64,000 nt of DNA, taken from NCBI GenBank assembly GCA_020346605.1, contig CP070784.1, forward strand, positions 559,472 through 623,471. The letters run 5' to 3'. Below, piece by piece: positions 25,888-33,912 of this stretch. The notes under the pieces are model-generated. The model saw nothing but the letters and a program-made list of their open reading frames with translations, was not told the DNA's origin and made no database searches. Position 1 is the first letter of the stretch; every line of letters starts with the position of its first letter. The translations under genes were made by a program, and so were the position numbers. The DNA is from Candidatus Bathyarchaeota archaeon (GTDB taxonomy: Archaea > Thermoproteota > Bathyarchaeia > TCS64).

Positions 25888-26487
25888 CTATGGCGCCAGC
25901 TCGATGACTGTCTCCGTCATAAAGTTGGCGTTCGCCGTGCCGATGGAGATCGATGCAGGCTGACCGATGTTGGACTTGTACATTATCTCGGGCGCCTTAA
26001 TGTACACAACCAGCTTCTCGCCTGAGGCAACGAAGACGCTGCCCAAGGACCGCGTGTACTCGTATCCGCCGATCGTGACGTTGTCACCGTTCAGGGAAGC
26101 CCAGTCAAAGTATGAGAGATCGGCGTAGAGCAGGTCAACTTCTGAAGTCTTGTTGACGAGGTGGAAGTAGACCGTGGTCCAGTCCATTTCGTTTCCCCTC
26201 ACGTCTATAGTCTGAAGAGCCGCGCTCTTACCGCCGATGTTGTGGATCTTGAAGGCGACGACGGAACGGTCGGTGCCGTTCGTCAGCGGATCCACCCAGG
26301 CGTGGACCTTCTCGAAGCGGACGTCCTCCTGCTGGCTGCTCTTCATCCGAGCCCTCGTCAGCCCGTTGGTATAGTTAATTGCCATCATCGCCATCAACAC
26401 CGAGAATACAAGAATTATAAGCGTGGTCACTACAGCGCTCAGTCCCTTCTTGGAGCTGAATAATCGGCGTGAATTTGGAACGTTCAT
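25888..26487 (-). CDS. type IV pilin/archaellin-like protein
   Basis: The N-terminus (RLFSSKKGLSAVVTTLIILV) is a class III signal peptide: basic residues and Gly, then a cleavage point before LSAVVTT and a hydrophobic helix that forms the filament core. Processing by a FlaK/PibD-type prepilin peptidase is expected. The remaining 160 residues form a predicted beta-rich head (FEKVHAWVDPLTN, VVAFKIHNIGGKSAAL), similar to archaellins and archaeal pilins of DUF1628/FlaG type. No assembly ATPase or membrane protein lies nearby. A TATA-like element (TTTTATAG) lies about 30 bases upstream. Confidence 0.82.
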   Translation of the reverse strand: MNVPNSRRLFSSKKGLSAVVTTLIILVFSVLMAMMAINYTNGLTRARMKSSQQEDVRFEKVHAWVDPLTNGTDRSVVAFKIHNIGGKSAALQTIDVRGNEMDWTTVYFHLVNKTSEVDLLYADLSYFDWASLNGDNVTIGGYEYTRSLGSVFVASGEKLVVYIKAPEIMYKSNIGQPASISIGTANANFMTETVIELAP

Positions 26488-26683
26488 CGTTATCTTTCAC
26501 AAACATTAGAAAAACTATAAAACATTTCAGAATTTATCACACTAAATCATAAACTTTGGCGATAATAGCCATTAGATACAGCAATTAATTATATATATTA
26601 TCGCTTTATAATATTGATCAATATATCGAATTCATTATTTTTACGCTTTTTTCCTTATTACACACTGTGCTGATGCCCAGGGT
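26488..26683. other. very AT-rich intergenic region
   Basis: This 196-base stretch is far more AT-rich than its surroundings, with several overlapping TATA-like words (for example atatatatta and ctttataatattg). It holds the pilin promoter on the minus strand near 26512-26524 and probably the terminator of the TrmB-like gene's transcript. No gene is seen. Confidence 0.6.
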
Positions 26684-27565
26684 TCATCCCAGGCTGGTCG
26701 AATTCAGTTTCCAGATCAATTCGAACATGTCCACTAGCCCCTTGACTACACCTGGATGGGACGTTATGGCCGCCTCCTTCAGGAAGTCGGGTACGCCGTG
26801 CTCCGGGGCCATGAAGAGGGCCCTCCCACCATTATCAGGATCGATGATGCAGCCACGAAGGTTCATCTCGTCAGAGAGCCTGATCTCGGCGGAGTCGCCC
26901 AGCGAATCCTTGATCTTTTCCATCGACCGGTCCCTCTTCGCTCGGCTCTCTTCATCCATGTGCTCGTCCGACATCATCAGGACCTTCACCTTGACTCCCC
27001 TCTCGACTACCTCTTTGAGCTCACCGTACACCTCGTCGAAGTACTCCATCGCCCCGGTCATAATCAGTATACGCTCCTTGGCGCCGAGGTAGAGCTTCCT
27101 CGTCTCCTGCAGCGAGACTTCGTCCCTGCTGACGATGCGCATCAGGGGCGTCCTGCCTTTTACTCCGCCAGCCTTTAGGAAGATCTCACCCGCTGAGGTC
27201 TGAAAGTCCTCGCTGTACTCCTGCAGGACTTCGAGCCTCCTTCTTGCCTCATCCCTCGCATCCGAGATCAACGCACTGGTGATGTCATCGGGCGGCATCG
27301 GAGAGTAGCGGACGGGTCGCCCGGGTCGGACCGTGACCAAACCCCTCTGGGAGAGCTCGTCCATGACGCCGTAGACCCTGGCCGCTGGGACGCCGCTGGC
27401 TTTGCTCAGGGTCGTTACCTTTGTCTCCCCCAGGTAGAGGAGGTGGGAGAGGGCGGAGGCCTGGTACTCGTTCAGCCCCATGTTTATGAGTAAAAACTTT
27501 ACCTTGTCCACCTTCATCGGGAAGAACTTGGCGTCGTCGACCTGCTTCTCCATGAGGAACCCCAT
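26684..27565 (-). CDS. TrmB-family transcriptional regulator
   Basis: Residues up to about 85 form the TrmB winged helix: LLINMGLNEYQASALSHLLY, then KASGVPAARVYGVMDELSQRGLV, which is the recognition helix and wing. The C-terminal part (LGAKERILIMTGAMEYFDEV) resembles the phospholipase-D-like effector region of TrmB-like regulators. ATG 27565 (MGFLMEK) is chosen, and ATG 27553 is an alternative. A TATA box (TCTATATAAG) about 60 bases upstream rules out the longer frame. It is divergent from the sulfoquinovose synthase operon, which it may control. Confidence 0.82.
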   Translation of the reverse strand: MGFLMEKQVDDAKFFPMKVDKVKFLLINMGLNEYQASALSHLLYLGETKVTTLSKASGVPAARVYGVMDELSQRGLVTVRPGRPVRYSPMPPDDITSALISDARDEARRRLEVLQEYSEDFQTSAGEIFLKAGGVKGRTPLMRIVSRDEVSLQETRKLYLGAKERILIMTGAMEYFDEVYGELKEVVERGVKVKVLMMSDEHMDEESRAKRDRSMEKIKDSLGDSAEIRLSDEMNLRGCIIDPDNGGRALFMAPEHGVPDFLKEAAITSHPGVVKGLVDMFELIWKLNSTSLG

Positions 27566-27689
27566 TAAGAGTTGATTCAGGTGGCTATAAAATGTGGCAC
27601 CCTCTAGAATATCCACAAAATTCTTATATAGAATTTTACTATTCCTGAGTGGTAATATTGAATTCGGATCGACGTGTAGGTGAGCTACA
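27566..27689. promoter_or_regulatory. divergent promoter region between trmB-like gene and glycan operon
   Basis: The 124 bases hold a minus-strand TATA box near 27622-27632 and a plus-strand AT-rich element (ggtaatattg) near 27651-27660, with gtaggtgag as a ribosome site just before ATG 27690. The spacing would let a TrmB-type dimer act on both promoters. Confidence 0.55.
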
Positions 27690-28844
27690 ATGAGAATAAT
27701 GATCATGGGAATGGACGGCTACCTCGGATGGCCTCTCTCTATGTACCTTTCTGCGCGAGGTCACGAGGTCAGCGGCGTGGACAACTTCACGAGACGGAGG
27801 ATTGTCAAGGAGATAGGTTCATGGTCTGCTACACCGATCAAACCGATAGAGCAGCGGATCAAGACCTACGAGAAGGTCAGCGGGAAGAAGGTCACCTTCT
27901 ACAGCGGCGACCTGACCCACAGCGATTTCACCGACCTCGTCATTAAAAGGGAGAGGCCAGAGACCATTGTCCACCTGGGAGAGATCCCCTCTGCGCCCTA
28001 CAGCATGATCGACGTGGAGCACTGCAACTTCGTCCAGACGAACAACGTCATCGGCAACAATAACATCCTCTTCGCCATGCACAACCACGTCCCTGGCTGC
28101 CACCTCCTCAAGCTGGGCACCATGGGTGAGTACGGTACCCCCAACGTCGATATCCCGGAGGGCTTCTTCGAGATCGAGTACAGGGGCAGGAAGGACAGGC
28201 TCCCCTTCCCCAAGCAGCCCGGGAGCTGGTACCACCTCACCAAGGCGCACGACACGAACAACATCATCTTCGCTTGTAAGATCTGGGGGCTGAGGAGCAC
28301 CGACATCATGCAGGGCGTCGTCCACGGGATTGTGACGGACGACATGGTCGACGACGACCTCCTCACCCGATACGACTTCGACGAGGCCTTCGGCACGGCC
28401 TTGAACAGGTTCTGCGCACAGGCCGTCATAGGGCACGAGCTGACACCCTACGGGAAGGGAGGGCAGACGCGCGGGTACATCGCCCTCAGGGACAGCATGC
28501 AGTGCCTCACACTGGCTGCGGAGAACCCGCCTGATGAGGGCGAGTACAGGGTCTTCAACCAGTTCGAGGAGTGCTACAGCGTCAACGATCTGGCGGAGCA
28601 CGTCGTGAAGATCGCGGGCGAGTCCGGCATCGAAGTCAAGATCTGGAACATCGAGAACCCGCGGATAGAGGCTGAGGAGCACTACTACAACCCGGACAGG
28701 GAGTTGTTGCCGAAGCTGGGGTTCAGGCCTACAAACACCCTAGACGACGAGCTCAGGATGACGATACCGAAGCTCACGCAGTACAAGGAGCGGATCGAGG
28801 TGAAGAGAGACAGGATAATGCCCACCATCCGCTGGAAAAACTAA
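27690..28844 (+). CDS. agl3: UDP-sulfoquinovose synthase
   Basis: This short-chain dehydrogenase/reductase-type enzyme converts UDP-glucose and sulfite to UDP-sulfoquinovose. The 384 residues start with the NAD motif GMDGYLGWPLSMYLSARGHEV, a form typical of SQD1/Agl3. They carry TIVHLGEIPSAPYSM, LLKLGTMGEYGTP (the Thr of the TMG catalytic motif) and SWYHLTKAHDTNN (catalytic Tyr and Lys). Archaeal homologues supply sulfonated sugar to N-glycans on surface proteins. It heads an operon with an epimerase and a glycosyltransferase. Confidence 0.92.
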   Translation: MRIMIMGMDGYLGWPLSMYLSARGHEVSGVDNFTRRRIVKEIGSWSATPIKPIEQRIKTYEKVSGKKVTFYSGDLTHSDFTDLVIKRERPETIVHLGEIPSAPYSMIDVEHCNFVQTNNVIGNNNILFAMHNHVPGCHLLKLGTMGEYGTPNVDIPEGFFEIEYRGRKDRLPFPKQPGSWYHLTKAHDTNNIIFACKIWGLRSTDIMQGVVHGIVTDDMVDDDLLTRYDFDEAFGTALNRFCAQAVIGHELTPYGKGGQTRGYIALRDSMQCLTLAAENPPDEGEYRVFNQFEECYSVNDLAEHVVKIAGESGIEVKIWNIENPRIEAEEHYYNPDRELLPKLGFRPTNTLDDELRMTIPKLTQYKERIEVKRDRIMPTIRWKN

Positions 28845-28878
28845 GGAAAAAGATGCATAAAGGCTGAAGGAAGAAAGG

Positions 28879-29826
28879 ATGAAGGTAGCTATCACAGGCG
28901 GCGCCGGCTACATTGGCTCCACACTTGTCAAGAAACTCGTCGATGACGGGGCCTCCGTAGTATCGGTCGACAACCTCGTCAACGGGGACTACAGGCACCT
29001 GAGAGTTGTCCTGGCCGATGAGGGTGCTGACCTGCGTGAGGGGGACATAAGGGACAGCGGATTGCTGGAGGAGCTCTTCGAGGGTTCTGACGCCGTCGCT
29101 CACCTCGCGGCGATCCCCGGCCTCGTGAAATGCCGGGACCGCCCAGAGGAGGCGATATCCGTCAACGTCTACGGGACGCATCAAGTCCTCGAGGCTGCCA
29201 GGACGCTGGACATAGAGAAGGTCGTTTTCTGCTCGAGCGCGGCCGTCTACGGTCAGCCGGTGGTCATGCCGGTGCGGGAGAGCCACCCACTCAGCCCCCT
29301 CAACCTGTACGGCGTCACGAAGCTGGCCGGAGAGAAGCTGATGGAGACCTACTTCGACAACTACGGCATGGAAACCATCAGCCTCAGGTTCGGGAACGTC
29401 TACGGCTTGGGCCTCTACACCAACTACGAGACGGTGATCCCGAAGTTCGTGAGGATGGGGCTCAACGACGAGGCGCTGACGGTCTACGGCGACGGCACGA
29501 GCAGCAGGGACTACGTCCACGTCGAAGACATAGTCCAGGCCATCACCCGGGCATTGAACTCAAAGGGTAAGGGTGGCGAGGCCTTCAACGTCGGAGGGGA
29601 GACGGTTCTCATCGACACGCTGGCGGAGCAGGTCTCAGAGTCCCTGAAAGAGGCCACCGACAGAGACGCACAGATCACGCATCTCCCGCCCAGACCCGGG
29701 GAGACGAAGAACTTCAGCTACAACTTGGAGAAGATAGAGAGAAGCCTAGGATACAAGCCGAGGTGGGGCGTGAAGAAGGGCATCGAGCAGGTCGTACAGT
29801 ACGCCCTAAAAGAGGCCCGTGATTAG
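28879..29826 (+). CDS. NAD-dependent nucleotide-sugar epimerase (GalE-like)
   Basis: The 315-residue SDR protein has the Rossmann motif TGGAGYIGSTLVKKL, a catalytic Ser region (VVFCSSAAVYGQ) and the YxxxK pair in LYGVTKLAGEKLM. The substrate loop RFGNVYGLG and RDYVHVEDIVQAI are typical of UDP-glucose 4-epimerases and related enzymes. It lies 34 bases after agl3 and 11 before a glycosyltransferase, so it probably prepares a sugar nucleotide for the same glycan. The precise sugar is uncertain. Confidence 0.88.
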   Translation: MKVAITGGAGYIGSTLVKKLVDDGASVVSVDNLVNGDYRHLRVVLADEGADLREGDIRDSGLLEELFEGSDAVAHLAAIPGLVKCRDRPEEAISVNVYGTHQVLEAARTLDIEKVVFCSSAAVYGQPVVMPVRESHPLSPLNLYGVTKLAGEKLMETYFDNYGMETISLRFGNVYGLGLYTNYETVIPKFVRMGLNDEALTVYGDGTSSRDYVHVEDIVQAITRALNSKGKGGEAFNVGGETVLIDTLAEQVSESLKEATDRDAQITHLPPRPGETKNFSYNLEKIERSLGYKPRWGVKKGIEQVVQYALKEARD

Positions 29827-29837
29827 GGGTACACGCC

Positions 29838-30494
29838 GTGCCAGGGTCGGATGGCTCTCAGAGGACGATCAGACCGACCATCACGGTCATCATACCTGCC
29901 TTCAACGAGGAGGAAACCATTGGCGAGGTAGTGTCGAAGGCCCTGCGCCACGTGGACGACGTGATTGTCGTCGATGACGGTAGTGCCGATGACACATCAC
30001 ATCTTGCTGAAGAGGCTGGCGCTGAGGTGATCCGCAACGACGTCAACATCGGGAAGAGGAGAAATCTTTTAAGGGGATACAGGGCGGCGCACGGCGATAT
30101 CGTGGTTTCGCTCGACGCCGATCTCCAGCACGACCCCGATGACATACCGAGGCTTGTAGAGCCGATTCTCAGCGACTGGGCTGACCTCGTCATCGGGGCA
30201 AGGTCTCAACTCCCATATTTCAGCGAGAGGGTCATCGCCTGGCTTACCAGCCTGAGAGTCGGCGTCAAAGACGCTAGCTCGGGGTATCGAGCGATCAGGA
30301 AGAGCGTTGTCTATGGGATGGAGATACATGGCTCCTGTACGTGTGGCACCTTCATACTGGAGGCGCATTCACGTGGAGCCAGGATAGCCGAGGTACCAAT
30401 AGAGGTAGCTGAGAGGAGAACCGGCGCCAGGAGGATCCAGACCAAGCACTTCATACAAGCGTTGTGGGTCCTGTACGATCTCCTAAGGTATTGA
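29838..30494 (+). CDS. family 2 glycosyltransferase, dolichol-phosphate-sugar synthase-like
   Basis: The 218-residue GT-A fold protein has IIPAFNEEETIGEVV, DDVIVVDDGSADDTS, the metal-binding DADLQHDPDDI and DLVIGARS, as in DPM1-like enzymes that load a sugar onto a polyprenyl phosphate. There is no C-terminal membrane segment, so it is the single-domain form. The start is GTG 29838, just after the epimerase. It would place a sugar, possibly one made by the two upstream genes, on a lipid carrier for glycan building. Confidence 0.87.
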   Translation: MPGSDGSQRTIRPTITVIIPAFNEEETIGEVVSKALRHVDDVIVVDDGSADDTSHLAEEAGAEVIRNDVNIGKRRNLLRGYRAAHGDIVVSLDADLQHDPDDIPRLVEPILSDWADLVIGARSQLPYFSERVIAWLTSLRVGVKDASSGYRAIRKSVVYGMEIHGSCTCGTFILEAHSRGARIAEVPIEVAERRTGARRIQTKHFIQALWVLYDLLRY

Positions 30495-30519
30495 TGCAGT
30501 AAAATGACGCAACAGCGTT

Positions 30520-31053
30520 CTACGAGATGTATCCAAGCTCCTCGAGCTTCGCTAGAACCTTCTTGACGCTCTCCTCGATGGTCTCTTTGTCCGTGTCGAC
30601 GATGAGCTCAGGGTCCTCGGGCTCCTCGTAGGGGTCGTCAATTCCGGTGAAGTTGTTGATCTCGCCGGCAAGCGCCTTTTTGTACATCCCCTTGATGTCC
30701 CTCTCGATACAAATATCCACGGGGCAGCGTGTGTAGACCTCGATAAATTCGCCTATCTCCTCCCTCGTCTTCCTCCGGCGCTCCCTGTATGGCGAGACGA
30801 AGGTCGCTAGGACTGCGACGCCGTTCCTCGTCAGAAGCTTCGCCACGAAGGTGACCCTCTTGATGTTCTCGTCCCTGTCCTCCTTCGAGAAGCCGAGGTC
30901 GCTGGTTAGGCCTTTCCGAACGATGTCCCCGTCGAGGCGTTCGACTCTGAGGTCCCTCTTTCTCAGGGCATCGGCCACTCCGTCAGCGACGGTGGTCTTG
31001 CCAGAGCATGGCAGCCCCGTGAACCAAGCTGTGAATCCTACCTGCTCTTTCAT
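30520..31053 (-). CDS. cysC: adenylylsulfate (APS) kinase
   Basis: APS kinase phosphorylates adenylylsulfate to PAPS, the donor for sulfation and a source of sulfite. The 177-residue protein has Walker A GLPCSGKTT at 13-21, the DGD segment ERLDGDIVRKGL, FVSPYRERRRKTRE and the lid region containing FTGIDDPYEEP. It lies convergent to the sulfosugar operon with a 25-base gap. This supports a shared role in sulfur delivery to glycans, although PAPS could also serve other sulfotransferases. Confidence 0.9.
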   Translation of the reverse strand: MKEQVGFTAWFTGLPCSGKTTVADGVADALRKRDLRVERLDGDIVRKGLTSDLGFSKEDRDENIKRVTFVAKLLTRNGVAVLATFVSPYRERRRKTREEIGEFIEVYTRCPVDICIERDIKGMYKKALAGEINNFTGIDDPYEEPEDPELIVDTDKETIEESVKKVLAKLEELGYIS

Positions 31054-31144
31054 GATGGCATCCCCTCAGCTAAGTGCAACTAGTATATGAATTGTTCAGT
31101 GTAAAACATGTAGTGAAACGATGACCATTCTTTCGGTGATCATC

Positions 31145-31372
31145 CTACATGACGATCATCGTCAGGGTGGATTTCACGTCCTCCATGCCCCTGATCTTGG
31201 TGCTTATGAGCTCCTTGAGCTCCTCCAAGTTCTCGGCCTCGAGCTTGATGACGATGTCATAGACGCCATAGACCCCGTACACCTCCTTCACTTCCTCGAT
31301 CTTCCCAAGCTCGTCCCCGACGACGCTCTCTGAACCCATGTCGGTATTTATGAGCACGTACGCCATGTTCAT
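31145..31372 (-). CDS. stand-alone Lrp/AsnC ligand-binding (RAM) domain
   Basis: The 75-residue protein consists only of the RAM fold: AYVLINTDMGSE, EVYGVYGVYDIVIKLEA and a final strand VKSTLTMIVM. There is no helix-turn-helix. Such single-domain proteins form dimers and octamers that bind amino acids or other small ligands and can partner with full Lrp regulators. ATG 31366 is an alternative start. It is divergent from the thiolase gene, with a palindrome between them. Confidence 0.82.
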   Translation of the reverse strand: MNMAYVLINTDMGSESVVGDELGKIEEVKEVYGVYGVYDIVIKLEAENLEELKELISTKIRGMEDVKSTLTMIVM

Positions 31373-31439
31373 ACCGTTCGCTTTCCCTTATCGCTTCGAG
31401 GTCTTAAGTTTTTTCAACCGTTCAATGGCGCAATAAAAA

Positions 31440-31453
31440 TCGACATATGTCGA
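31440..31453. promoter_or_regulatory. 14-bp perfect palindrome tcgacatatgtcga
   Basis: A perfect 14-base inverted repeat, flanked by A-rich and T-rich bases, lies between the divergent RAM-domain gene and the thiolase gene. It sits about 20 bases before the TATA-like element (gttttaattc) of the thiolase promoter. A dimeric regulator binding site is the likely meaning. Confidence 0.5.
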
Positions 31454-31508
31454 ATTTTTCTTCGTCACAAGTTTTAATTCCGGTCTTTCAGGAGATGGGC
31501 ATGAGTGT

Positions 31509-32750
31509 ATGAGGATGGGGCTGTCGAGGGGAGTGGCCGTCATTGGGGGCGGCATGACGAGGTTCCACCACCGGTTCCACCAGGACAAGACGAGCCGGGA
31601 GCTCTTCGTGGAGGCGGCTGCAGAAGCGATGGACTCGGTCGACAACGGTATCACGCTCGATGACGTCGAAGCCCTCTACGTCGGAAACTTCTCTAACGAC
31701 GCCTTCGAGAAGCAGGCTCACACTGGGGCGTTGATGGCTGACTGGCTGGGGCTCGCCCCGAGGGCTGCGACGCGGATAGAGGATGCCTGCGCAAGCTCAG
31801 GCGTCGCTGTAAACGTGGGGGTTCTGGCCGTCGCCTCCGGCGCCTACGACTTGGTCATGGTGGGGGGCGTAGAGAAGATGAGGACGCTGAGCACCGACGA
31901 GGTCACCGACACTCTCGCCATGGCGGCGGATGCCTACTTCGAGGTGGGGGCGGGGTTCACCTTCCCCGGGCTTTACGCGGCCATTGCCTCGGCCCACTTC
32001 GCAAAGCACGGTTCCAGCTGGGAGCAGCTCGGCGCTATAACTATCAAGAACCACCACAACGGGACGCTGAACCCCAAGGCCCATTACCAGGCCGAGATCA
32101 TCGACACAGCGGCGAGGCTCGGAGAGAGGCAGGGGATGATCTTCGAGGACGAGATGGAGTTCCTCCGGTCAGACATCAACGCCGTAGTCGCCCACCCCCT
32201 GAGGCTCTTCGACTGCTGCCCCATCTCGGACGGAGCGAGCGTCGTCATCTTGGCCTCAGAGAAGGTCGCGAAGAGGTTCACAGACACACCCGTCCATATC
32301 AGGGGGATCGGACAGGCCTCAGACACCATGGCTCTCCACGACAGGTCGGACATCACGACTTTGACGGCGACGAAGCTCGCCGCTGAGCAGGCCTACAAGA
32401 TGGCCGGAGTCGGCGCCCCGGACATCGACGTGGCTGACGTCCACGACTGTTTCACCATCGCCGAGGTCCTGGCGACCGAGGACCTGGGCTTTTTCGCCAA
32501 AGGCGAGGGGGGAAAGGCTGCTGCAGAGGGGTGGACCGCCCTGGACGGCGAAAAACCGATTAATCCCGACGGGGGCCTCAAGGCGAAGGGGCATCCTGTA
32601 GGGGCCACTGGCGTGGCCATGGTGTACGAGATGTACAAGCAGCTGCGCGGCGAGGCCGGGGAGCGCCAGGTCGCCAATGCATACCTGGGGCTTGCGCAGA
32701 ATGTGGGGGCTTCGGGGGCGACGGTCTCGGTCCAGGTGTTCGGGAGGTGA
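31509..32750 (+). CDS. thiolase (acetyl-CoA C-acyltransferase, archaeal/SCP2 type)
   Basis: The enzyme condenses or cleaves acyl-CoA with acetyl-CoA. In 413 residues it has the nucleophilic Cys in EDACASSGVAVNVG, ADVHDCFTIAE with the second His/Cys region, and GHPVGATGVAMVYE near the C-terminus. Archaeal thiolases of this type work with a DUF35 protein, which is encoded next. The context of beta-oxidation genes suggests fatty-acid turnover, while the mevalonate pathway is the other known use. Confidence 0.9.
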   Translation: MRMGLSRGVAVIGGGMTRFHHRFHQDKTSRELFVEAAAEAMDSVDNGITLDDVEALYVGNFSNDAFEKQAHTGALMADWLGLAPRAATRIEDACASSGVAVNVGVLAVASGAYDLVMVGGVEKMRTLSTDEVTDTLAMAADAYFEVGAGFTFPGLYAAIASAHFAKHGSSWEQLGAITIKNHHNGTLNPKAHYQAEIIDTAARLGERQGMIFEDEMEFLRSDINAVVAHPLRLFDCCPISDGASVVILASEKVAKRFTDTPVHIRGIGQASDTMALHDRSDITTLTATKLAAEQAYKMAGVGAPDIDVADVHDCFTIAEVLATEDLGFFAKGEGGKAAAEGWTALDGEKPINPDGGLKAKGHPVGATGVAMVYEMYKQLRGEAGERQVANAYLGLAQNVGASGATVSVQVFGR

Positions 32751-32755
32751 GCGCG

Positions 32756-33133
32756 ATGGGAGAGTTTACGATCAAGGCATACAACGATTTCCTGGCTGAG
32801 AACAAGATTATGGGCTCCAAGTGCAAGGGGTGCGGCGCCGTCCACTTGCCCCCGCGACCCGTATGCAACGAGTGCGGTGGACGGGACTTGGAGTGGACCG
32901 AGCTGAAGGGGGCGGGGACCATCCGGGCTTACACAGTGATCAACGTGCCCCTGACTAGGTTGAAGGATCGTTGCCCCTACGCTGTTGGCGTCGTGGAGCT
33001 CGAAGGCGGGCCCAGCATCTCTGGCATGGTTCTGGGCGTGTCGGACGGAGATCAGATATCCGTGGGCACTAGGGTAGAAGGGGAGTTTGTAAAAGAAGGG
33101 GAGAGAACGGTCCTCTGCTTCAGACCCTTCTGA
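32756..33133 (+). CDS. DUF35 OB-fold/zinc-ribbon partner of thiolase
   Basis: The 125-residue protein has a rubredoxin-like zinc ribbon with two cysteine pairs (CKGCG and CNECGG at about 25-45) and then an OB fold (GTIRAYTVINVP, YAVGVVELEGG). DUF35 proteins bridge thiolase and HMG-CoA synthase in archaea and channel CoA thioesters. ATG 32756 has ggaggtga at good spacing. GTG 32747, overlapping the thiolase stop, is an alternative. Confidence 0.87.
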   Translation: MGEFTIKAYNDFLAENKIMGSKCKGCGAVHLPPRPVCNECGGRDLEWTELKGAGTIRAYTVINVPLTRLKDRCPYAVGVVELEGGPSISGMVLGVSDGDQISVGTRVEGEFVKEGERTVLCFRPF

Positions 33134-33135
33134 GC

Positions 33136-33912
33136 CTACTTTCCCTTGAAAGCGGCCTTTCTCTTCTCCAGGAAGGCTGCCACACCCTCCTTGAAGTCTT
33201 CAGTCGAGAACAGTGCGCTGAAGGAGTCTGCCTCAGCGGCTAGGCTCTCATCAATCCCATCGTCGGCGTTCAACAGCATCTTTCCTGCCTTGAGCGCTAG
33301 ACCTGCGCCTGAGGCAAGAGCCTTCGCGAAGTTACCTGCTTCCTCCTCCAGCTTCTCGACCTCCACGACCTTCATGACCAGCCCGATCTCGGCGGCTTCC
33401 TCTGCTTTAACCATGCCCCCTGTGAGGATCATCTCCTTCGCCTTTGCAGGCCCGATCAACCCGGCGAGGAATCTGGTTCCCCCCCATCCTGGGAACAACC
33501 CGAGACCGATCTCAGGCTGCCCGAACCGTGCCTTCTCTGACGCAATCCTGAAATCGCAAGCTGTCGCCAGTTCGCAGCCGCCGCCCAGGGCGTAGCCGTT
33601 CACGGCGGCGATCACGGGTTTCGGGTGTCCCCGTATCTTTTTGACCGTCTCCTGGCCCTTCTCTGAGAAATCCTTTGCCTCCTCAGGGGCGAGCGTTCCG
33701 AGGGCGGAGACGTCTGCACCTGCGCAGAACGCCCTTCCCGCTCCCGTGATGACGATCGAGCCTACGGAGTCGTCGGCCTCGGCGTCGTCCAGGGCTTTGC
33801 GCACCATCTCGTGCATCTTGAGGGTCATGCTGTTCAGCTTGTCAGGCCTGTTGAGCCGGATCCAGCAGACGCCCTCCTCGCTGCTTACCAGTATGAGGCT
33901 CTCTTCAGACAT
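33136..33912 (-). CDS. enoyl-CoA hydratase/isomerase (crotonase family)
   Basis: The 258-residue crotonase has the oxyanion-hole segments AGRAFCAGADVSAL and VNGYALGGGCELATACDFRIAS, followed by FGQPEIGLGLFPGWGG, where Glu matches one catalytic glutamate of hydratases. It hydrates trans-2-enoyl-CoA in beta-oxidation. It is adjacent to the 3-hydroxyacyl-CoA dehydrogenase gene, starting immediately after its stop, so the two steps are co-expressed. Confidence 0.9.
   Translation of the reverse strand: MSEESLILVSSEEGVCWIRLNRPDKLNSMTLKMHEMVRKALDDAEADDSVGSIVITGAGRAFCAGADVSALGTLAPEEAKDFSEKGQETVKKIRGHPKPVIAAVNGYALGGGCELATACDFRIASEKARFGQPEIGLGLFPGWGGTRFLAGLIGPAKAKEMILTGGMVKAEEAAEIGLVMKVVEVEKLEEEAGNFAKALASGAGLALKAGKMLLNADDGIDESLAAEADSFSALFSTEDFKEGVAAFLEKRKAAFKGK

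Noticed and set aside
32393..32845. Antisense open frames across the thiolase and DUF35 genes
   Set aside because: They are GC-rich shadow frames rich in Pro, Ser and Arg with no domain pattern.
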